DNA from: Pelagimonas phthalicica
Lineage (GTDB): Bacteria > Pseudomonadota > Alphaproteobacteria > Rhodobacterales > Rhodobacteraceae
Assembly (NCBI RefSeq): GCF_004364805.1
Contig: NZ_SOAP01000002.1
Location: 62,001-126,000 of the forward strand
Direction of reading: 5' to 3'
DNA: 64,000 nt
Positions 37,093 to 46,017 of this stretch are shown here, in pieces. The number at the start of each line of letters is the position of its first letter. Positions within the stretch are counted from its first letter, which is position 1. A program made the translations under genes and the position numbers. The notes below the pieces were generated by a model. It did no database searches and was not told the origin of the DNA. It was given only the letters and a program-made list of their open reading frames with translations.

Positions 37093-39828
37093 TTAGGGGT
37101 TCACCGTGATCGGCACCCGGTGGATCACCGCGCGCTCCTCACCCAATTGATAGCGCAGCTCGTATTGGCCGGGCTGGTCAGGCATGCGAAGCGAGATCGG
37201 GCCGCCGTCATTCACGGCGCTGCTATGGATCCCCCAAGTATCGCCACCCACCTCTTTGATCGAGATAAAGTCACCTTGATTGCCCGGTCCTTCCCAGGCG
37301 ATCAGCGCGTTTTGACCGGCCTTGGCATCGCTGGGCGCTTGCAGGTCCACATGGGTGCCAATGATCGTGATGGGCACGCGGTGGATGATTCCGCGCTCTT
37401 CGGCCAATTGATAGCGGATTTCATAGTCACCCGGCTTATGTGGCATGCGCAGTTTCAACGGAGAGCCTTCGCCAACATCGCGCGAATTGATCCCCCAGAC
37501 ATCGCCGCCAGCCTCTTTGACGGATAGGAAGTCGCCCTGATTGCCCGGGCCGTCCCAAGTCACGTCGATGGTTTGGCCAATCTCGGCCTGTGCGGGCACA
37601 GTGATCGAGACCTGCGCGTCGACAATCGTGATTGGCACGCGGTGGATGATCCCGCGTTCCTCGGCCAGTTGGTAGCGGATTTCATAGTCGCCGGGCTTAT
37701 GCGGCATGCGCAATTTCAGCGGCGAGCCTTCTGCGACATCGCGTGAATTGATCCCCCAGACATCGCCGCCTGCCTCTTTGACCGAAATAAAATCACCCTG
37801 ATTGCCCGGACCAGACCAGGTCACGTCAATCGTCTCACCAATTTCGGCCTGTGCGGGCACGGTGATGGCGACCTCAGCCTGCACGATCTTGATCGGCTTG
37901 CGCAGGATGATCTCACGCTCTTCGGCCAGTTGATAGCGGATCTCGTAATCGCCGGGTTTATGCGGCATGCGCAGTTTCAGCGGAGATCCTTCTGCGGTGT
38001 CGCGCGAATTGATCCCCCAGACGTCGCCCCCCACCTCTTTGACCGAGATGAAGTCGCCCTGATTGGAAGGACCGGACCAGGTGATGTCGATCACCTGACC
38101 GATTTCGGCCTGTTCCGGGAAGTCCAGGGTAACCGTTGCCGCTGTGATATCAATGGGTTGTGTGAAGACGACCTTGCGATCCTCGGCCAATTGATAGCGG
38201 ATCTCATAGGGGCCGGGCTCGGATGGCATGCGCAGTTTGACCGGGCTGCCCTGCGCGGTATCGGCGCTGTTGATCGCCCAGACATCGCCGCCGGGTTTGT
38301 GGACCGAGATAAAGTCACCCGGATTGGCGGGGCCTTTCCAGTCAACCTCGATCACCGTGCCGATTTGCGCTTCGGCGGGGTGCGTCAGAGTGATCAGCGC
38401 GTCGGTAATTTCAATCGGTTGCGTGTAGATCACCGCGCGATCTTCGGCCAATTGATAGCGCAACTCGTAGGGGCCGGGCTCACCGGGCATGCGCAGCGTG
38501 ACCGGGCTGCCCTCGGCCGTGTCGACCGAGTTGATCGCCCAGACATCGCCGCCCACCTTGTGGACGGAAATAAAGTCGCCCTGATTGGCGGGGCCAATCC
38601 AGTCGATCTTGATCGAAGAGCCGATTTCGGCCTGACCCGGCGCGTCAAAGGAGATGTCCGAGGCCAGGATGGTGATCGGCGTGCGTGCGACCACCTCACG
38701 GTCGCGTTTCACCTGATAGCGCAGCTCATAAGTGCCCGGCTGTGCGGGCATACGCAGCTTGACCGGGTTGCCCTTGGCAATATCTGCGCTGTTGATCGCC
38801 CAAACATCGCCATTGACCGTGTGGACCGAAACGAAATCACCCTGCTCGCCGGGGCCATCCCAGCTGACATCAATGGTTTGCCCCTGATAGGCGGTTTCGG
38901 GGCCGGTAACGGTGGCCTTGGGCGTGATCACCGGCAGGGTCAGAACGACACGCTGGCTGTCAGTGACCACGGTGAAGGTGCCACTGACCTCAACCTCATC
39001 TGCGTCGCGAATGGCGGTGGCGGTGTAATCGCCGGGCAGGAGGGGGAGGGTGAAGACCCCGGTGCCATCGCTGCGATAGCCATCAGGCCCGGTGATACGC
39101 CAGGTGACACCAGACTGCATCTGGCTGCCGCCCTCGCCATCCAGCGCGGCAAAGCTGGTCTCGACCGGGCTTGGCGCGGGAGGGGCTGCGGGGGTTTCAG
39201 CGATGGTGGTCAAAGCTGCCGAAAGCTGATCGGCATTATCTGCGGTCACAAACTGCCCGCCGGTTTCATCGGCAAGACATTGCAGCTGACCTAGAGCTGT
39301 CGGATCGTCGGAAACGTCAAAGCCAACCACATGCACAGTCAGATCAACGCCAGTTTCCTCAAGGGTGCGCGCGACCTCGCAAGGGTCGGCCACACAGGTC
39401 TCGCGCCCATCTGAAACCAGAATGACCGTCGCCTTATCCTCGGTATAGCGCAGCTCCTCGGCAGCAGCACGAACCGCATCGCTGAGCGGGGTTTTTCCCT
39501 TTGGTTTGATGCGGTTGACGGCATCCGCAATCGCGCCACGCGTATTTGCACCCGGCGCAACAACGGTTTGAATATCGCGGCAATTGCCCTTTTCGCGATG
39601 CCCATAGACCGTCAGGCCCAGATGGGTTTCAGCGGGCAGGGTGTTGAGCAGATCGCCCACGACCTCCTGGGCAATGGTGATCTTGGCCTTGCCATCAATC
39701 TGGCCCCACATCGACCCCGATCCATCCAGCACCAGAATGCTGGAGGGGGTTTCCTGAGCCACCGCGGCGAGTGGCGATAAAAACGGCAGGCAGAAGGTGC
39801 CCAGCCAAAGACTGCGTCTCAGCTTCAT
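37093..39828 (-). CDS. VWA protein with seven tandem beta-sandwich repeats
   Basis: This secreted protein has 911 residues. A signal peptide occupies about 1-25. The VWA domain (about 30-215) has the MIDAS motif LDGSGSMWG and VILVSDGRETC. An Ala/Pro linker and one extra beta-domain (about 235-300) follow. Then come seven repeats of about 84-88 residues (about 305-911), each with IGxxIxVxWxGP, NQGDFISVK, GGDVWGIN and the closing YELRYQLAEER. Repeats 4-6 are nearly identical, also in DNA, a sign of recent duplication. It probably binds a partner or ligand at the cell surface or in the periplasm. The start is ATG 39828 (GGGAGC upstream). Function unknown. Confidence 0.88.
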   Translation of the reverse strand: MKLRRSLWLGTFCLPFLSPLAAVAQETPSSILVLDGSGSMWGQIDGKAKITIAQEVVGDLLNTLPAETHLGLTVYGHREKGNCRDIQTVVAPGANTRGAIADAVNRIKPKGKTPLSDAVRAAAEELRYTEDKATVILVSDGRETCVADPCEVARTLEETGVDLTVHVVGFDVSDDPTALGQLQCLADETGGQFVTADNADQLSAALTTIAETPAAPPAPSPVETSFAALDGEGGSQMQSGVTWRITGPDGYRSDGTGVFTLPLLPGDYTATAIRDADEVEVSGTFTVVTDSQRVVLTLPVITPKATVTGPETAYQGQTIDVSWDGPGEQGDFVSVHTVNGDVWAINSADIAKGNPVKLRMPAQPGTYELRYQVKRDREVVARTPITILASDISFDAPGQAEIGSSIKIDWIGPANQGDFISVHKVGGDVWAINSVDTAEGSPVTLRMPGEPGPYELRYQLAEDRAVIYTQPIEITDALITLTHPAEAQIGTVIEVDWKGPANPGDFISVHKPGGDVWAINSADTAQGSPVKLRMPSEPGPYEIRYQLAEDRKVVFTQPIDITAATVTLDFPEQAEIGQVIDITWSGPSNQGDFISVKEVGGDVWGINSRDTAEGSPLKLRMPHKPGDYEIRYQLAEEREIILRKPIKIVQAEVAITVPAQAEIGETIDVTWSGPGNQGDFISVKEAGGDVWGINSRDVAEGSPLKLRMPHKPGDYEIRYQLAEERGIIHRVPITIVDAQVSITVPAQAEIGQTIDVTWDGPGNQGDFLSVKEAGGDVWGINSRDVGEGSPLKLRMPHKPGDYEIRYQLAEERGIIHRVPITIIGTHVDLQAPSDAKAGQNALIAWEGPGNQGDFISIKEVGGDTWGIHSSAVNDGGPISLRMPDQPGQYELRYQLGEERAVIHRVPITVNP

Positions 39829-40033
39829 CAAAAGCTCCCTGAAAACTGTGTAGAAAAATCACTTTGGGCTGAGATTACTTCGTTAGCACAAAGTTGCAAG
39901 GCGGGTTTTCCGCACCTTTTTGCTGACAGTTTTTGTCAGTGCGGAGGTCTGTATTCCCCTTTTGTTCTAACTTTTCGATTGGCTATGCTGGGGCTTTCCC
40001 CTATCTGTTACTCACGCGTAAACGGGGGATCTG

Positions 40034-42892
40034 ATGCCAGAGCTGAAGCAAATCGAAGTGCGGGGTGCGCGCGAGCATAACCTCAAATCGATTGACGTGG
40101 ATATTCCACGTGATGAGCTGGTGGTGATCACCGGTTTGTCCGGGTCGGGAAAATCCTCGCTGGCCTTTGACACGATCTATGCCGAGGGGCAGCGCCGCTA
40201 TGTGGAGAGCCTGAGCGCCTATGCACGGCAATTCCTTGATATGATGGAAAAACCCGATGTGGATCACATTGCTGGTCTCAGCCCGGCGATCTCCATCGAG
40301 CAGAAAACCACCTCGAAAAATCCGCGTTCCACCGTGGGCACTGTGACCGAGATTTACGATTATCTCCGCCTGCTTTTTGCTCGTGTCGGCACGCCTTACA
40401 GCCCCGCGACTGGCCTGCCGATTGAGGCACAGCAAGTGCAGGATATGGTCGACCGTGTCATGGGGATGGAGGAGGGGACCCGTGCCTATCTGCTCGCCCC
40501 CATCGTGCGCGACCGCAAAGGGGAGTATAAGAAAGAGTTTCTCGAGCTGCGCAAATCCGGCTTTCAGCGCGTCAAGGTGAATGGCGAGTTCTATGAATTG
40601 GATACGCCCCCAACCCTGGATAAGAAATTCCGCCATAATATCGATGTGGTCGTGGATCGCGTCGTGGTGCGCGAAGGCATGGAAACCCGGCTGGCTGACA
40701 GTTTCCGCACCGCGCTTGATCTTGCTTCGGGCATCGCGGTGTTGGAAACCGCGCCGCGCGAGGGTGACCCGGAACGCATTGTTTTCTCGGAAAACTTTGC
40801 CTGTCCTGAAAGCGGGTTCACGATTCCTGAGATCGAACCGCGCCTGTTCTCTTTCAACGCGCCTTTTGGGGCCTGCCCCGATTGTGACGGTCTGGGCAAA
40901 GAGCTGTTCTTTGACGAACGTCTGGTTGTACCCGATGTAACGCTCAAGGTCGCCGATGGCGCGCTGGCCCCCTGGCGCAAGGGCAAATCGCCCTATTTCC
41001 TGCAAACCATCGAGGCCATCGCCAAGCATTACGAGTTCAACAAAAATGACCGTTGGAAGGATCTCCCGGCGCATGTGCAGCAGGTGTTTCTGTACGGATC
41101 AGGCGAGGAAGAGATCAAGTTCCGCTATGACGAAGGCGGCCGCGTCTATGAGGTGACGCGGGTGTTCGAAGGCGTCATTCCCAATATGGAACGCCGCTAT
41201 CGCGAAACCGATAGCAATTGGATCCGCGAAGAGTTTGAGCGTTACCAGAACAACCGCCCGTGCGGAACCTGCGAAGGTCACCGTTTGCGCCCCGAAGCTC
41301 TGGCGGTGAAAATCGCCGGGTTGCATGTGGGGCAAGTGGTTGAAATGTCGATCAAAGAGGCCTTTGCCTGGTGCCAGACCGTGCCAGAGTCTTTGACCAA
41401 TCAGAAAAACGAAATCGCCCGCGCGATCCTGAAAGAAATCCGTGAACGGCTGGGGTTTTTGAACAATGTGGGCCTTGAATATCTGACGCTGTCGCGCAAT
41501 TCGGGCACCTTGTCGGGCGGCGAAAGCCAGCGCATCCGCTTGGCCTCGCAAATCGGCTCGGGCCTGACCGGGGTGCTTTACGTGCTGGACGAACCCAGCA
41601 TCGGCCTGCACCAGCGCGACAATACCAGGCTGCTCGACACGCTGAAAAACCTGCGTGATCAGGGCAATACGGTGATTGTTGTCGAACATGACGAAGAGGC
41701 GATCCGCGAGGCGGATTACGTCTTTGACATCGGACCGGGGGCCGGGGTGCATGGTGGGCAGGTGGTCTCCAAAGGAACGCCTGCCGAGGTTACCAACGAC
41801 CCGGCCAGCCTGACCGGGCAATATCTGTCTGGGGAACGCGAAATTGCGGTCCCGGCGAAACGTCGCAAGGGCAATGGCAAAAAGGTTCGGGTGGTCAAGG
41901 CGACCGGCAACAATTTGAAAAACGTCACCGTCGATTTCCCGCTGGGCAAATTTGTCTGCGTGACCGGCGTGTCCGGGGGTGGCAAATCCACCCTGACGAT
42001 TGAAACGCTATTCAAGACCGCCTCAATGGCGCTGAACGGCGCGCGTCAGACACCCGCGCCCTGCGAAACCATCAAAGGTCTCGAACACCTCGATAAGGTG
42101 ATCGACATTGACCAGCGCCCGATTGGGCGCACCCCGCGGTCAAACCCGGCGACCTATACGGGCGCTTTCACGCCAATCCGGGATTGGTTCGCCGGGCTTC
42201 CTGAGGCGAAGGCTCGTGGTTATAAACCAGGGCGCTTCAGCTTCAACGTCAAGGGGGGCCGATGCGAGGCCTGTCAGGGCGACGGGGTCATCAAGATCGA
42301 GATGCATTTCCTGCCCGATGTGTATGTTACCTGTGAGACGTGTCATGGGGCCAGATACAACCGCGAAACTCTTGAGATTCGGTTTAAAGGCAAGAGCATC
42401 GCCGATGTTCTTGATATGACGGTTGAAGACGCGCAGGAGTTTTTCAAGGCCGTCCCAAGCATTCGCGACAAGATGGATGCGCTGGCGCGTGTGGGGCTGG
42501 GCTATATCAAGGTCGGCCAGCAGGCCACGACCCTGTCGGGTGGCGAAGCGCAGCGGGTGAAACTGTCGAAAGAGCTGGCCAAACGCTCTACCGGGCGCAC
42601 GCTATATATCCTCGATGAACCCACAACCGGTCTGCATTTCGAGGATGTGCGCAAGCTGCTCGAGGTGCTGCATGAGCTGGTCGATCAGGGCAACACGGTG
42701 GTGGTGATCGAACACAATCTCGACGTGGTCAAAACCGCCGACCATATTATCGATATCGGCCCAGAGGGCGGTGATGGCGGCGGCGAAGTTGTGGCCCAGG
42801 GCACGCCTGAAAAGGTCGCCAAAGAGCCGCGCTCCCATACCGGGCGCTACCTTGCCCCGATGTTGGGGCTCAAGCGCGAAGCGGCAGAGTAA
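40034..42892 (+). CDS. uvrA: Excinuclease ABC subunit A (UvrA)
   Basis: UvrA recognises bulky DNA damage in nucleotide excision repair. The 952-residue protein holds two ABC ATPase halves with Walker A motifs GLSGSGKSS (about 34-42) and GVSGGGKST (about 642-650). Signature motifs are LSGGESQR and LSGGEAQR. Zinc-binding cysteines appear in CPDCDGLG and in CEACQGDG with CETCHG. No LexA-type GTTC-N7-GTTC box was found upstream. A terminator follows directly. Confidence 0.98.
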   Translation: MPELKQIEVRGAREHNLKSIDVDIPRDELVVITGLSGSGKSSLAFDTIYAEGQRRYVESLSAYARQFLDMMEKPDVDHIAGLSPAISIEQKTTSKNPRSTVGTVTEIYDYLRLLFARVGTPYSPATGLPIEAQQVQDMVDRVMGMEEGTRAYLLAPIVRDRKGEYKKEFLELRKSGFQRVKVNGEFYELDTPPTLDKKFRHNIDVVVDRVVVREGMETRLADSFRTALDLASGIAVLETAPREGDPERIVFSENFACPESGFTIPEIEPRLFSFNAPFGACPDCDGLGKELFFDERLVVPDVTLKVADGALAPWRKGKSPYFLQTIEAIAKHYEFNKNDRWKDLPAHVQQVFLYGSGEEEIKFRYDEGGRVYEVTRVFEGVIPNMERRYRETDSNWIREEFERYQNNRPCGTCEGHRLRPEALAVKIAGLHVGQVVEMSIKEAFAWCQTVPESLTNQKNEIARAILKEIRERLGFLNNVGLEYLTLSRNSGTLSGGESQRIRLASQIGSGLTGVLYVLDEPSIGLHQRDNTRLLDTLKNLRDQGNTVIVVEHDEEAIREADYVFDIGPGAGVHGGQVVSKGTPAEVTNDPASLTGQYLSGEREIAVPAKRRKGNGKKVRVVKATGNNLKNVTVDFPLGKFVCVTGVSGGGKSTLTIETLFKTASMALNGARQTPAPCETIKGLEHLDKVIDIDQRPIGRTPRSNPATYTGAFTPIRDWFAGLPEAKARGYKPGRFSFNVKGGRCEACQGDGVIKIEMHFLPDVYVTCETCHGARYNRETLEIRFKGKSIADVLDMTVEDAQEFFKAVPSIRDKMDALARVGLGYIKVGQQATTLSGGEAQRVKLSKELAKRSTGRTLYILDEPTTGLHFEDVRKLLEVLHELVDQGNTVVVIEHNLDVVKTADHIIDIGPEGGDGGGEVVAQGTPEKVAKEPRSHTGRYLAPMLGLKREAAE

Positions 42893-42897
42893 GGGAG

Positions 42898-42922
42898 GGC
42901 CCGGCTGAGACCGGGCCTTTCT
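42898..42922 (+). terminator. Terminator of uvrA
   Basis: Stem GGCCCGG/CCGGGCC with a 6-nt loop followed by TTTCTTT, only a few bases after the uvrA stop. Confidence 0.85.
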
Positions 42923-43117
42923 TTAGCTTTTCTTGAGCGGGCAGGTGCTGAGCCCAAAGATGGAATAGAGCGGGCAGGAGCCAAGCAAGCCTGTCACCAG
43001 TGGCACAACGCCTATCCACATCCACCAGCCATAGCCCATCAGGGCTCCGACGATCAGCAGCGCGCCGATCACGATGCGCGCGATCTTGTCAAATCCGCCA
43101 ACATTCTTTGAAAACAT
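42923..43117 (-). CDS. DUF2892 membrane protein
   Basis: The protein has 64 residues with two hydrophobic helices, starting MFSKNVGGFDKIARIVIG and ending GSCPLYSIFGLSTCPLK, the usual DUF2892 pattern (also seen as the tail of YgaP-type rhodaneses). The start at 43117 has AAAGGAGAG upstream. It lies downstream of a Crp/Fnr regulator, with a strong palindrome between them. Function unknown. Confidence 0.85.
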   Translation of the reverse strand: MFSKNVGGFDKIARIVIGALLIVGALMGYGWWMWIGVVPLVTGLLGSCPLYSIFGLSTCPLKKS

Positions 43118-43166
43118 GGGTCTCTCCTTTTGCTTTGAGCCCATGTTACGCTGCTCCATGAGTGCT

Positions 43167-43187
43167 GTCGGTGACTAGGTCACCGAC
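43167..43187. promoter_or_regulatory. Perfect palindrome between crp/fnr and DUF2892 genes
   Basis: GTCGGTGAC-TAG-GTCACCGAC has perfect 9-bp arms. It sits 11 bp after the regulator stop and 49 bp before the DUF2892 start. The inner TGAC/GTCA arms suit a Crp/Fnr operator. There is no T-run, so it is not a typical terminator. Confidence 0.6.
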
Positions 43188-43198
43188 GCCGCGCCTCA

Positions 43199-43849
43199 TC
43201 AATCGCTTTGCGCCAAAACCACTAGGGTCTCGAAATCCCTGATTTCAACCCGGCCGCGTTCCAGATGTAAAATCCCGCGCTTGGCCAAAGCGTCCAAACG
43301 GCGCGAGACAACCTCGCGCGCGGATCCGATCATCACGGCGATTTCCGCATGGGTCGCGGTCAAAACACCAGCCTCGCAACGCTCCAACAGGATCTGCGCT
43401 AGCCGCGCCTCAACCCGGGTAAAGGCCACCTTTTCAAGCAGATGCATCATGGTTTGCATGCGCTTGGCAAAGGCGCGAAAGACAAAATCGCGAAACCCGT
43501 CATCTTCGCCCATCAAGGTCAAAAACATCTCTTTGGGTACCAGAACAAGCCGCGCCGGGCCACGCGTGATCGCCTCGCCGGAATAATCCTCGCCCCCCAT
43601 CAGGCCAAGCGTGGATTGCACACAGCTTTGCCCCGGCTCGACCGCATAAAGCAGAATTTCCCGCCCGGTTGGGCCGGTCAGAAACACATCCACCCGGCCT
43701 TCCAGCATGATGACAAAGCCTTTGACTGCCTCGCCAGGTTGAAACAGCACCGTCCCTTTAGGCACCTCCAAGGGCTGCAACCGGGCCAGTCGAGCCAGTG
43801 CAGCCTTAGAAAGATCGGGCAGGGCGGTGATATCGGTCCAATTGCTCAT
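43199..43849 (-). CDS. Crp/Fnr-family regulator
   Basis: The protein has 216 residues: a cyclic-nucleotide-binding-like beta-barrel (about 25-120; VLFQPGEAVKGFVIMLEGRVDVF) and a C-terminal helix-turn-helix (AVMIGSAREVVSRRLDAL). It lacks the N-terminal cysteine cluster of oxygen-sensing Fnr. Its nearest visible target is the DUF2892 gene downstream, through the palindrome between them. The effector is unknown. Confidence 0.88.
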   Translation of the reverse strand: MSNWTDITALPDLSKAALARLARLQPLEVPKGTVLFQPGEAVKGFVIMLEGRVDVFLTGPTGREILLYAVEPGQSCVQSTLGLMGGEDYSGEAITRGPARLVLVPKEMFLTLMGEDDGFRDFVFRAFAKRMQTMMHLLEKVAFTRVEARLAQILLERCEAGVLTATHAEIAVMIGSAREVVSRRLDALAKRGILHLERGRVEIRDFETLVVLAQSD

Positions 43850-43925
43850 AAGGGCATGATGCCGGTTTTGAGCCGGTCACAAAACCCCGCAACCCCAATC
43901 AAATTGCCGCAACAGGCCCTAACCC

Positions 43926-44004
43926 TTTCAGGTTTCTTTGGGCCAAAAATATCCCGGGGTGAATTGCTCGCCCGGCGAGCAAGAGGGGCAGCGCCCCTCC
44001 CGCG
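43926..44004 (-). repeat. Dispersed repeat family B, copy 4
   Basis: Contains TTTGGGCCAAAAATATCCCGGGG, a GCTCGCC/GGCGAGC hairpin and GGGGCAGCGCCCC, just beyond the stop of mmsB (44011). Confidence 0.78.
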
Positions 44005-44010
44005 CTTATC

Positions 44011-44883
44011 TCAACCGCGACCGCGTTTCTCAAAACGCAGCAGCATTGCGCTGAAATCCTGGCCCAACCCGTCTTCATCTTCCACAAATCGTGCATAAAG
44101 CGCCGTCGCCTCTTCGCCCATGGGCGTATCCGCATCCGCGGCCTCGGCCGCTTGCTGGCTCAGCCGCAGATCTTTCAGCATCAACTCCGCCGCAAAGCCG
44201 GGCAGGTATCCGTTGTCGGCCGGCGAGGTGGGGCCAACGCCGGGGGCGGGGCAGTAGGCATTCATGCTCCAGCTATAGCCAGACGAGGTGCTGACCACGT
44301 CAAACATGGCCTCTCGGGACAGGCCCAGTTTATCCGCCAAAGCAAAGGCTTCGCAGGTGGCGATCATGGTCACACCAAGGACCATGTTGTTGCAGATCTT
44401 CGCAGCCTGACCATTGCCCGCCTCACCGCAATGCACTGCCTTTTGGCCCATGATGTCAAACAGAGGCTTGGCGATGGCAAAGGCCTCGTCATTGCCGCCG
44501 ACCATAAAGGTCAGCGTGCCACCCGCTGCGCCACCAATGCCGCCCGACACCGGGGCGTCCAGGGCTCCCAAGTTCGCCGCCTTGGCCTGCTGCGCCACCG
44601 CGCGGGCGCTGTCCACGTCAACGGTCGAACAATCCAGAAGCACCGCGCCGGGTTTCATGGCGGGAATGACCGTATCAGCGACAGCGCGCAGGATTGATCC
44701 ATTTGGCAGCATGGTGATCACCACATCCGCGCCCTCGGCTGCGGCTGGGCCTGTCTCGACCGAGGTCACACCGTCGATCTCAACCCCGGCCACGTCAAAG
44801 CCAGAAACCTCATGCCCCGCCTTGGCAAGATTGGCTGCCATAGGACCACCCATATTGCCCAATCCGATGAAACCGATCTTCAT
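44011..44883 (-). CDS. mmsB: 3-hydroxyisobutyrate dehydrogenase (internal start)
   Basis: MmsB oxidises 3-hydroxyisobutyrate to methylmalonate semialdehyde with NAD. From ATG 44883 the product has 290 residues: Rossmann motif GFIGLGNMGGPMA, DAPVSGGIGGA, and the catalytic Lys in GNGQAAKICNNM. A strong AAGGAGAG lies 4 bp before the ATG, so this portion can be translated alone as well as in the fused frame. Confidence 0.8.
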   Translation of the reverse strand: MKIGFIGLGNMGGPMAANLAKAGHEVSGFDVAGVEIDGVTSVETGPAAAEGADVVITMLPNGSILRAVADTVIPAMKPGAVLLDCSTVDVDSARAVAQQAKAANLGALDAPVSGGIGGAAGGTLTFMVGGNDEAFAIAKPLFDIMGQKAVHCGEAGNGQAAKICNNMVLGVTMIATCEAFALADKLGLSREAMFDVVSTSSGYSWSMNAYCPAPGVGPTSPADNGYLPGFAAELMLKDLRLSQQAAEAADADTPMGEEATALYARFVEDEDGLGQDFSAMLLRFEKRGRG

Positions 44884-45924
44884 AGCACTCTCCTTGAAAT
44901 CCAATTTTTCCGCGCCCAAAGGCATGAGTATTTTTGACACTGCGACGGCCGGGACCGATCCATCGGCATATTGCCATTTTGGCGATTTGTCCTTGTCGAT
45001 GATCTGCGCGCGGATCCCTTCGAGGAAATCGCCATGTTCCATGATGCGATGGCTGACACGATATTCCATTTCCAGCGCTTTGCGGATGGTCAGCGAGGGG
45101 CTGCGCAGGCGGTGCAGCATTTCGATGGTCAGCGCCATGGCCAGCGGCGCGTTGCGGTTCAGCGCTTTGAGGGTCTTTTGCGCAAGATCACCGTCATTTG
45201 TGGCAAGAAGGTTGTGGATATCCTGCAATCCTTCGCCTGCAAATAGCGCGTCAATCTCCGACTGTTGCGCTGCCAATGCGCTATCTGGCGGCGTGGTTGC
45301 CGCCTCTTCAAGACTGGTGATGTCGCCGGTGGTGCAGAGCCTTTCCTTGAACGACTGCCATTGCGCCTCGGGCACAAAACTGTCGGCAAACCCGGCGAAA
45401 ATCGCATCCCCCGCCGCCATACGGCTGGCGGTGATGCCCAGATATTCCCCAATCCGCCCCGGCGCGCGGGACAAAAGATAGGTGCCGCCAACATCCGGTA
45501 TCAACCCGATCCCGACCTCGGGCATGGCGATCTGGCTGCTTTCGCCCACGATGCGATGACTGCCGTGACAGCCCAACCCAACGCCGCCACCCATGGTGAA
45601 CCCATGCAGAAAGCTGACCACAGGTTTCGGATACTCCGCCAGTTTGGCATTCATCCGGTATTCGTCGCGCCAGAACTTGCGGCCATAGTCAAAATCGCCC
45701 GCCGTGCCGGTGCGATACATCTCCGCAATATCACCCCCGGCGCAAAAGGCCTTTTCCCCTTCAGCGTCAATCAGCACCAGATCCACGCTGGCATCATCGC
45801 GCCACCGATCAATGGCGCGCTCTACCGCGAGACACATGTCATAGGACAGCGCGTTCAACGCCTTGGGGCGGGTCAAGGTGATCCGGCCCGCGCGCCCGTC
45901 TTTGCGAATGTTGATATCGGTCAT
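44011..45924 (-). CDS. 3-hydroxyisobutyryl-CoA hydrolase fused in frame to MmsB
   Basis: One uninterrupted frame encodes 637 residues. Residues 1-343 are an enoyl-CoA hydratase/isomerase-fold 3-hydroxyisobutyryl-CoA hydrolase (GEKAFCAGGD near 57-66, FLHGFTMGGGVGLG, PEVGIGLIPDVGG), which releases 3-hydroxyisobutyrate in valine degradation. After only KESA comes the complete 3-hydroxyisobutyrate dehydrogenase, the next enzyme of the pathway. The linker codons are themselves a ribosome site (AAGGAGAG) before the internal ATG 44883. Usually these are two genes, so a lost stop codon, perhaps by a one-base deletion, is likely. A sequencing error cannot be excluded. The start follows AGAGGA. Confidence 0.8.
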   Translation of the reverse strand: MTDINIRKDGRAGRITLTRPKALNALSYDMCLAVERAIDRWRDDASVDLVLIDAEGEKAFCAGGDIAEMYRTGTAGDFDYGRKFWRDEYRMNAKLAEYPKPVVSFLHGFTMGGGVGLGCHGSHRIVGESSQIAMPEVGIGLIPDVGGTYLLSRAPGRIGEYLGITASRMAAGDAIFAGFADSFVPEAQWQSFKERLCTTGDITSLEEAATTPPDSALAAQQSEIDALFAGEGLQDIHNLLATNDGDLAQKTLKALNRNAPLAMALTIEMLHRLRSPSLTIRKALEMEYRVSHRIMEHGDFLEGIRAQIIDKDKSPKWQYADGSVPAVAVSKILMPLGAEKLDFKESAMKIGFIGLGNMGGPMAANLAKAGHEVSGFDVAGVEIDGVTSVETGPAAAEGADVVITMLPNGSILRAVADTVIPAMKPGAVLLDCSTVDVDSARAVAQQAKAANLGALDAPVSGGIGGAAGGTLTFMVGGNDEAFAIAKPLFDIMGQKAVHCGEAGNGQAAKICNNMVLGVTMIATCEAFALADKLGLSREAMFDVVSTSSGYSWSMNAYCPAPGVGPTSPADNGYLPGFAAELMLKDLRLSQQAAEAADADTPMGEEATALYARFVEDEDGLGQDFSAMLLRFEKRGRG

Positions 45925-45957
45925 TGCCAGTCCTCTATGCTTGCGGCTGGGGGCTCC

Positions 45958-45999
45958 AAAATCCATCGATGGATTTTGCAAATTCCGTCAACGGAATTT
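45958..45999. repeat. Double palindrome repeat, family A copy 2
   Basis: Two 20-bp palindromes, AAAATCCAT-CG-ATGGATTTT (45958-45977) and AAATTCCGT-CA-ACGGAATTT (45980-45999), again separated by GC. It is copy 1 in the opposite orientation. Relative to copy 1 one arm has T changed to A and its partner A changed to T, so base pairing is kept. Confidence 0.8.
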
Positions 46000-46017
46000 C
46001 CAGCACTTGGTTTGACC

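Noticed and set aside
37093-38910. Regular DNA repeats resembling an array
   Set aside because: They are about 252-260 bp in-frame coding repeats of the VWA protein, not CRISPR units with spacers.
39841-40033. Possible LexA box upstream of uvrA
   Set aside because: A single GTTC is present but no second GTTC at 7-bp spacing; only an unrelated CTGACA/TGTCAG inverted repeat was seen.
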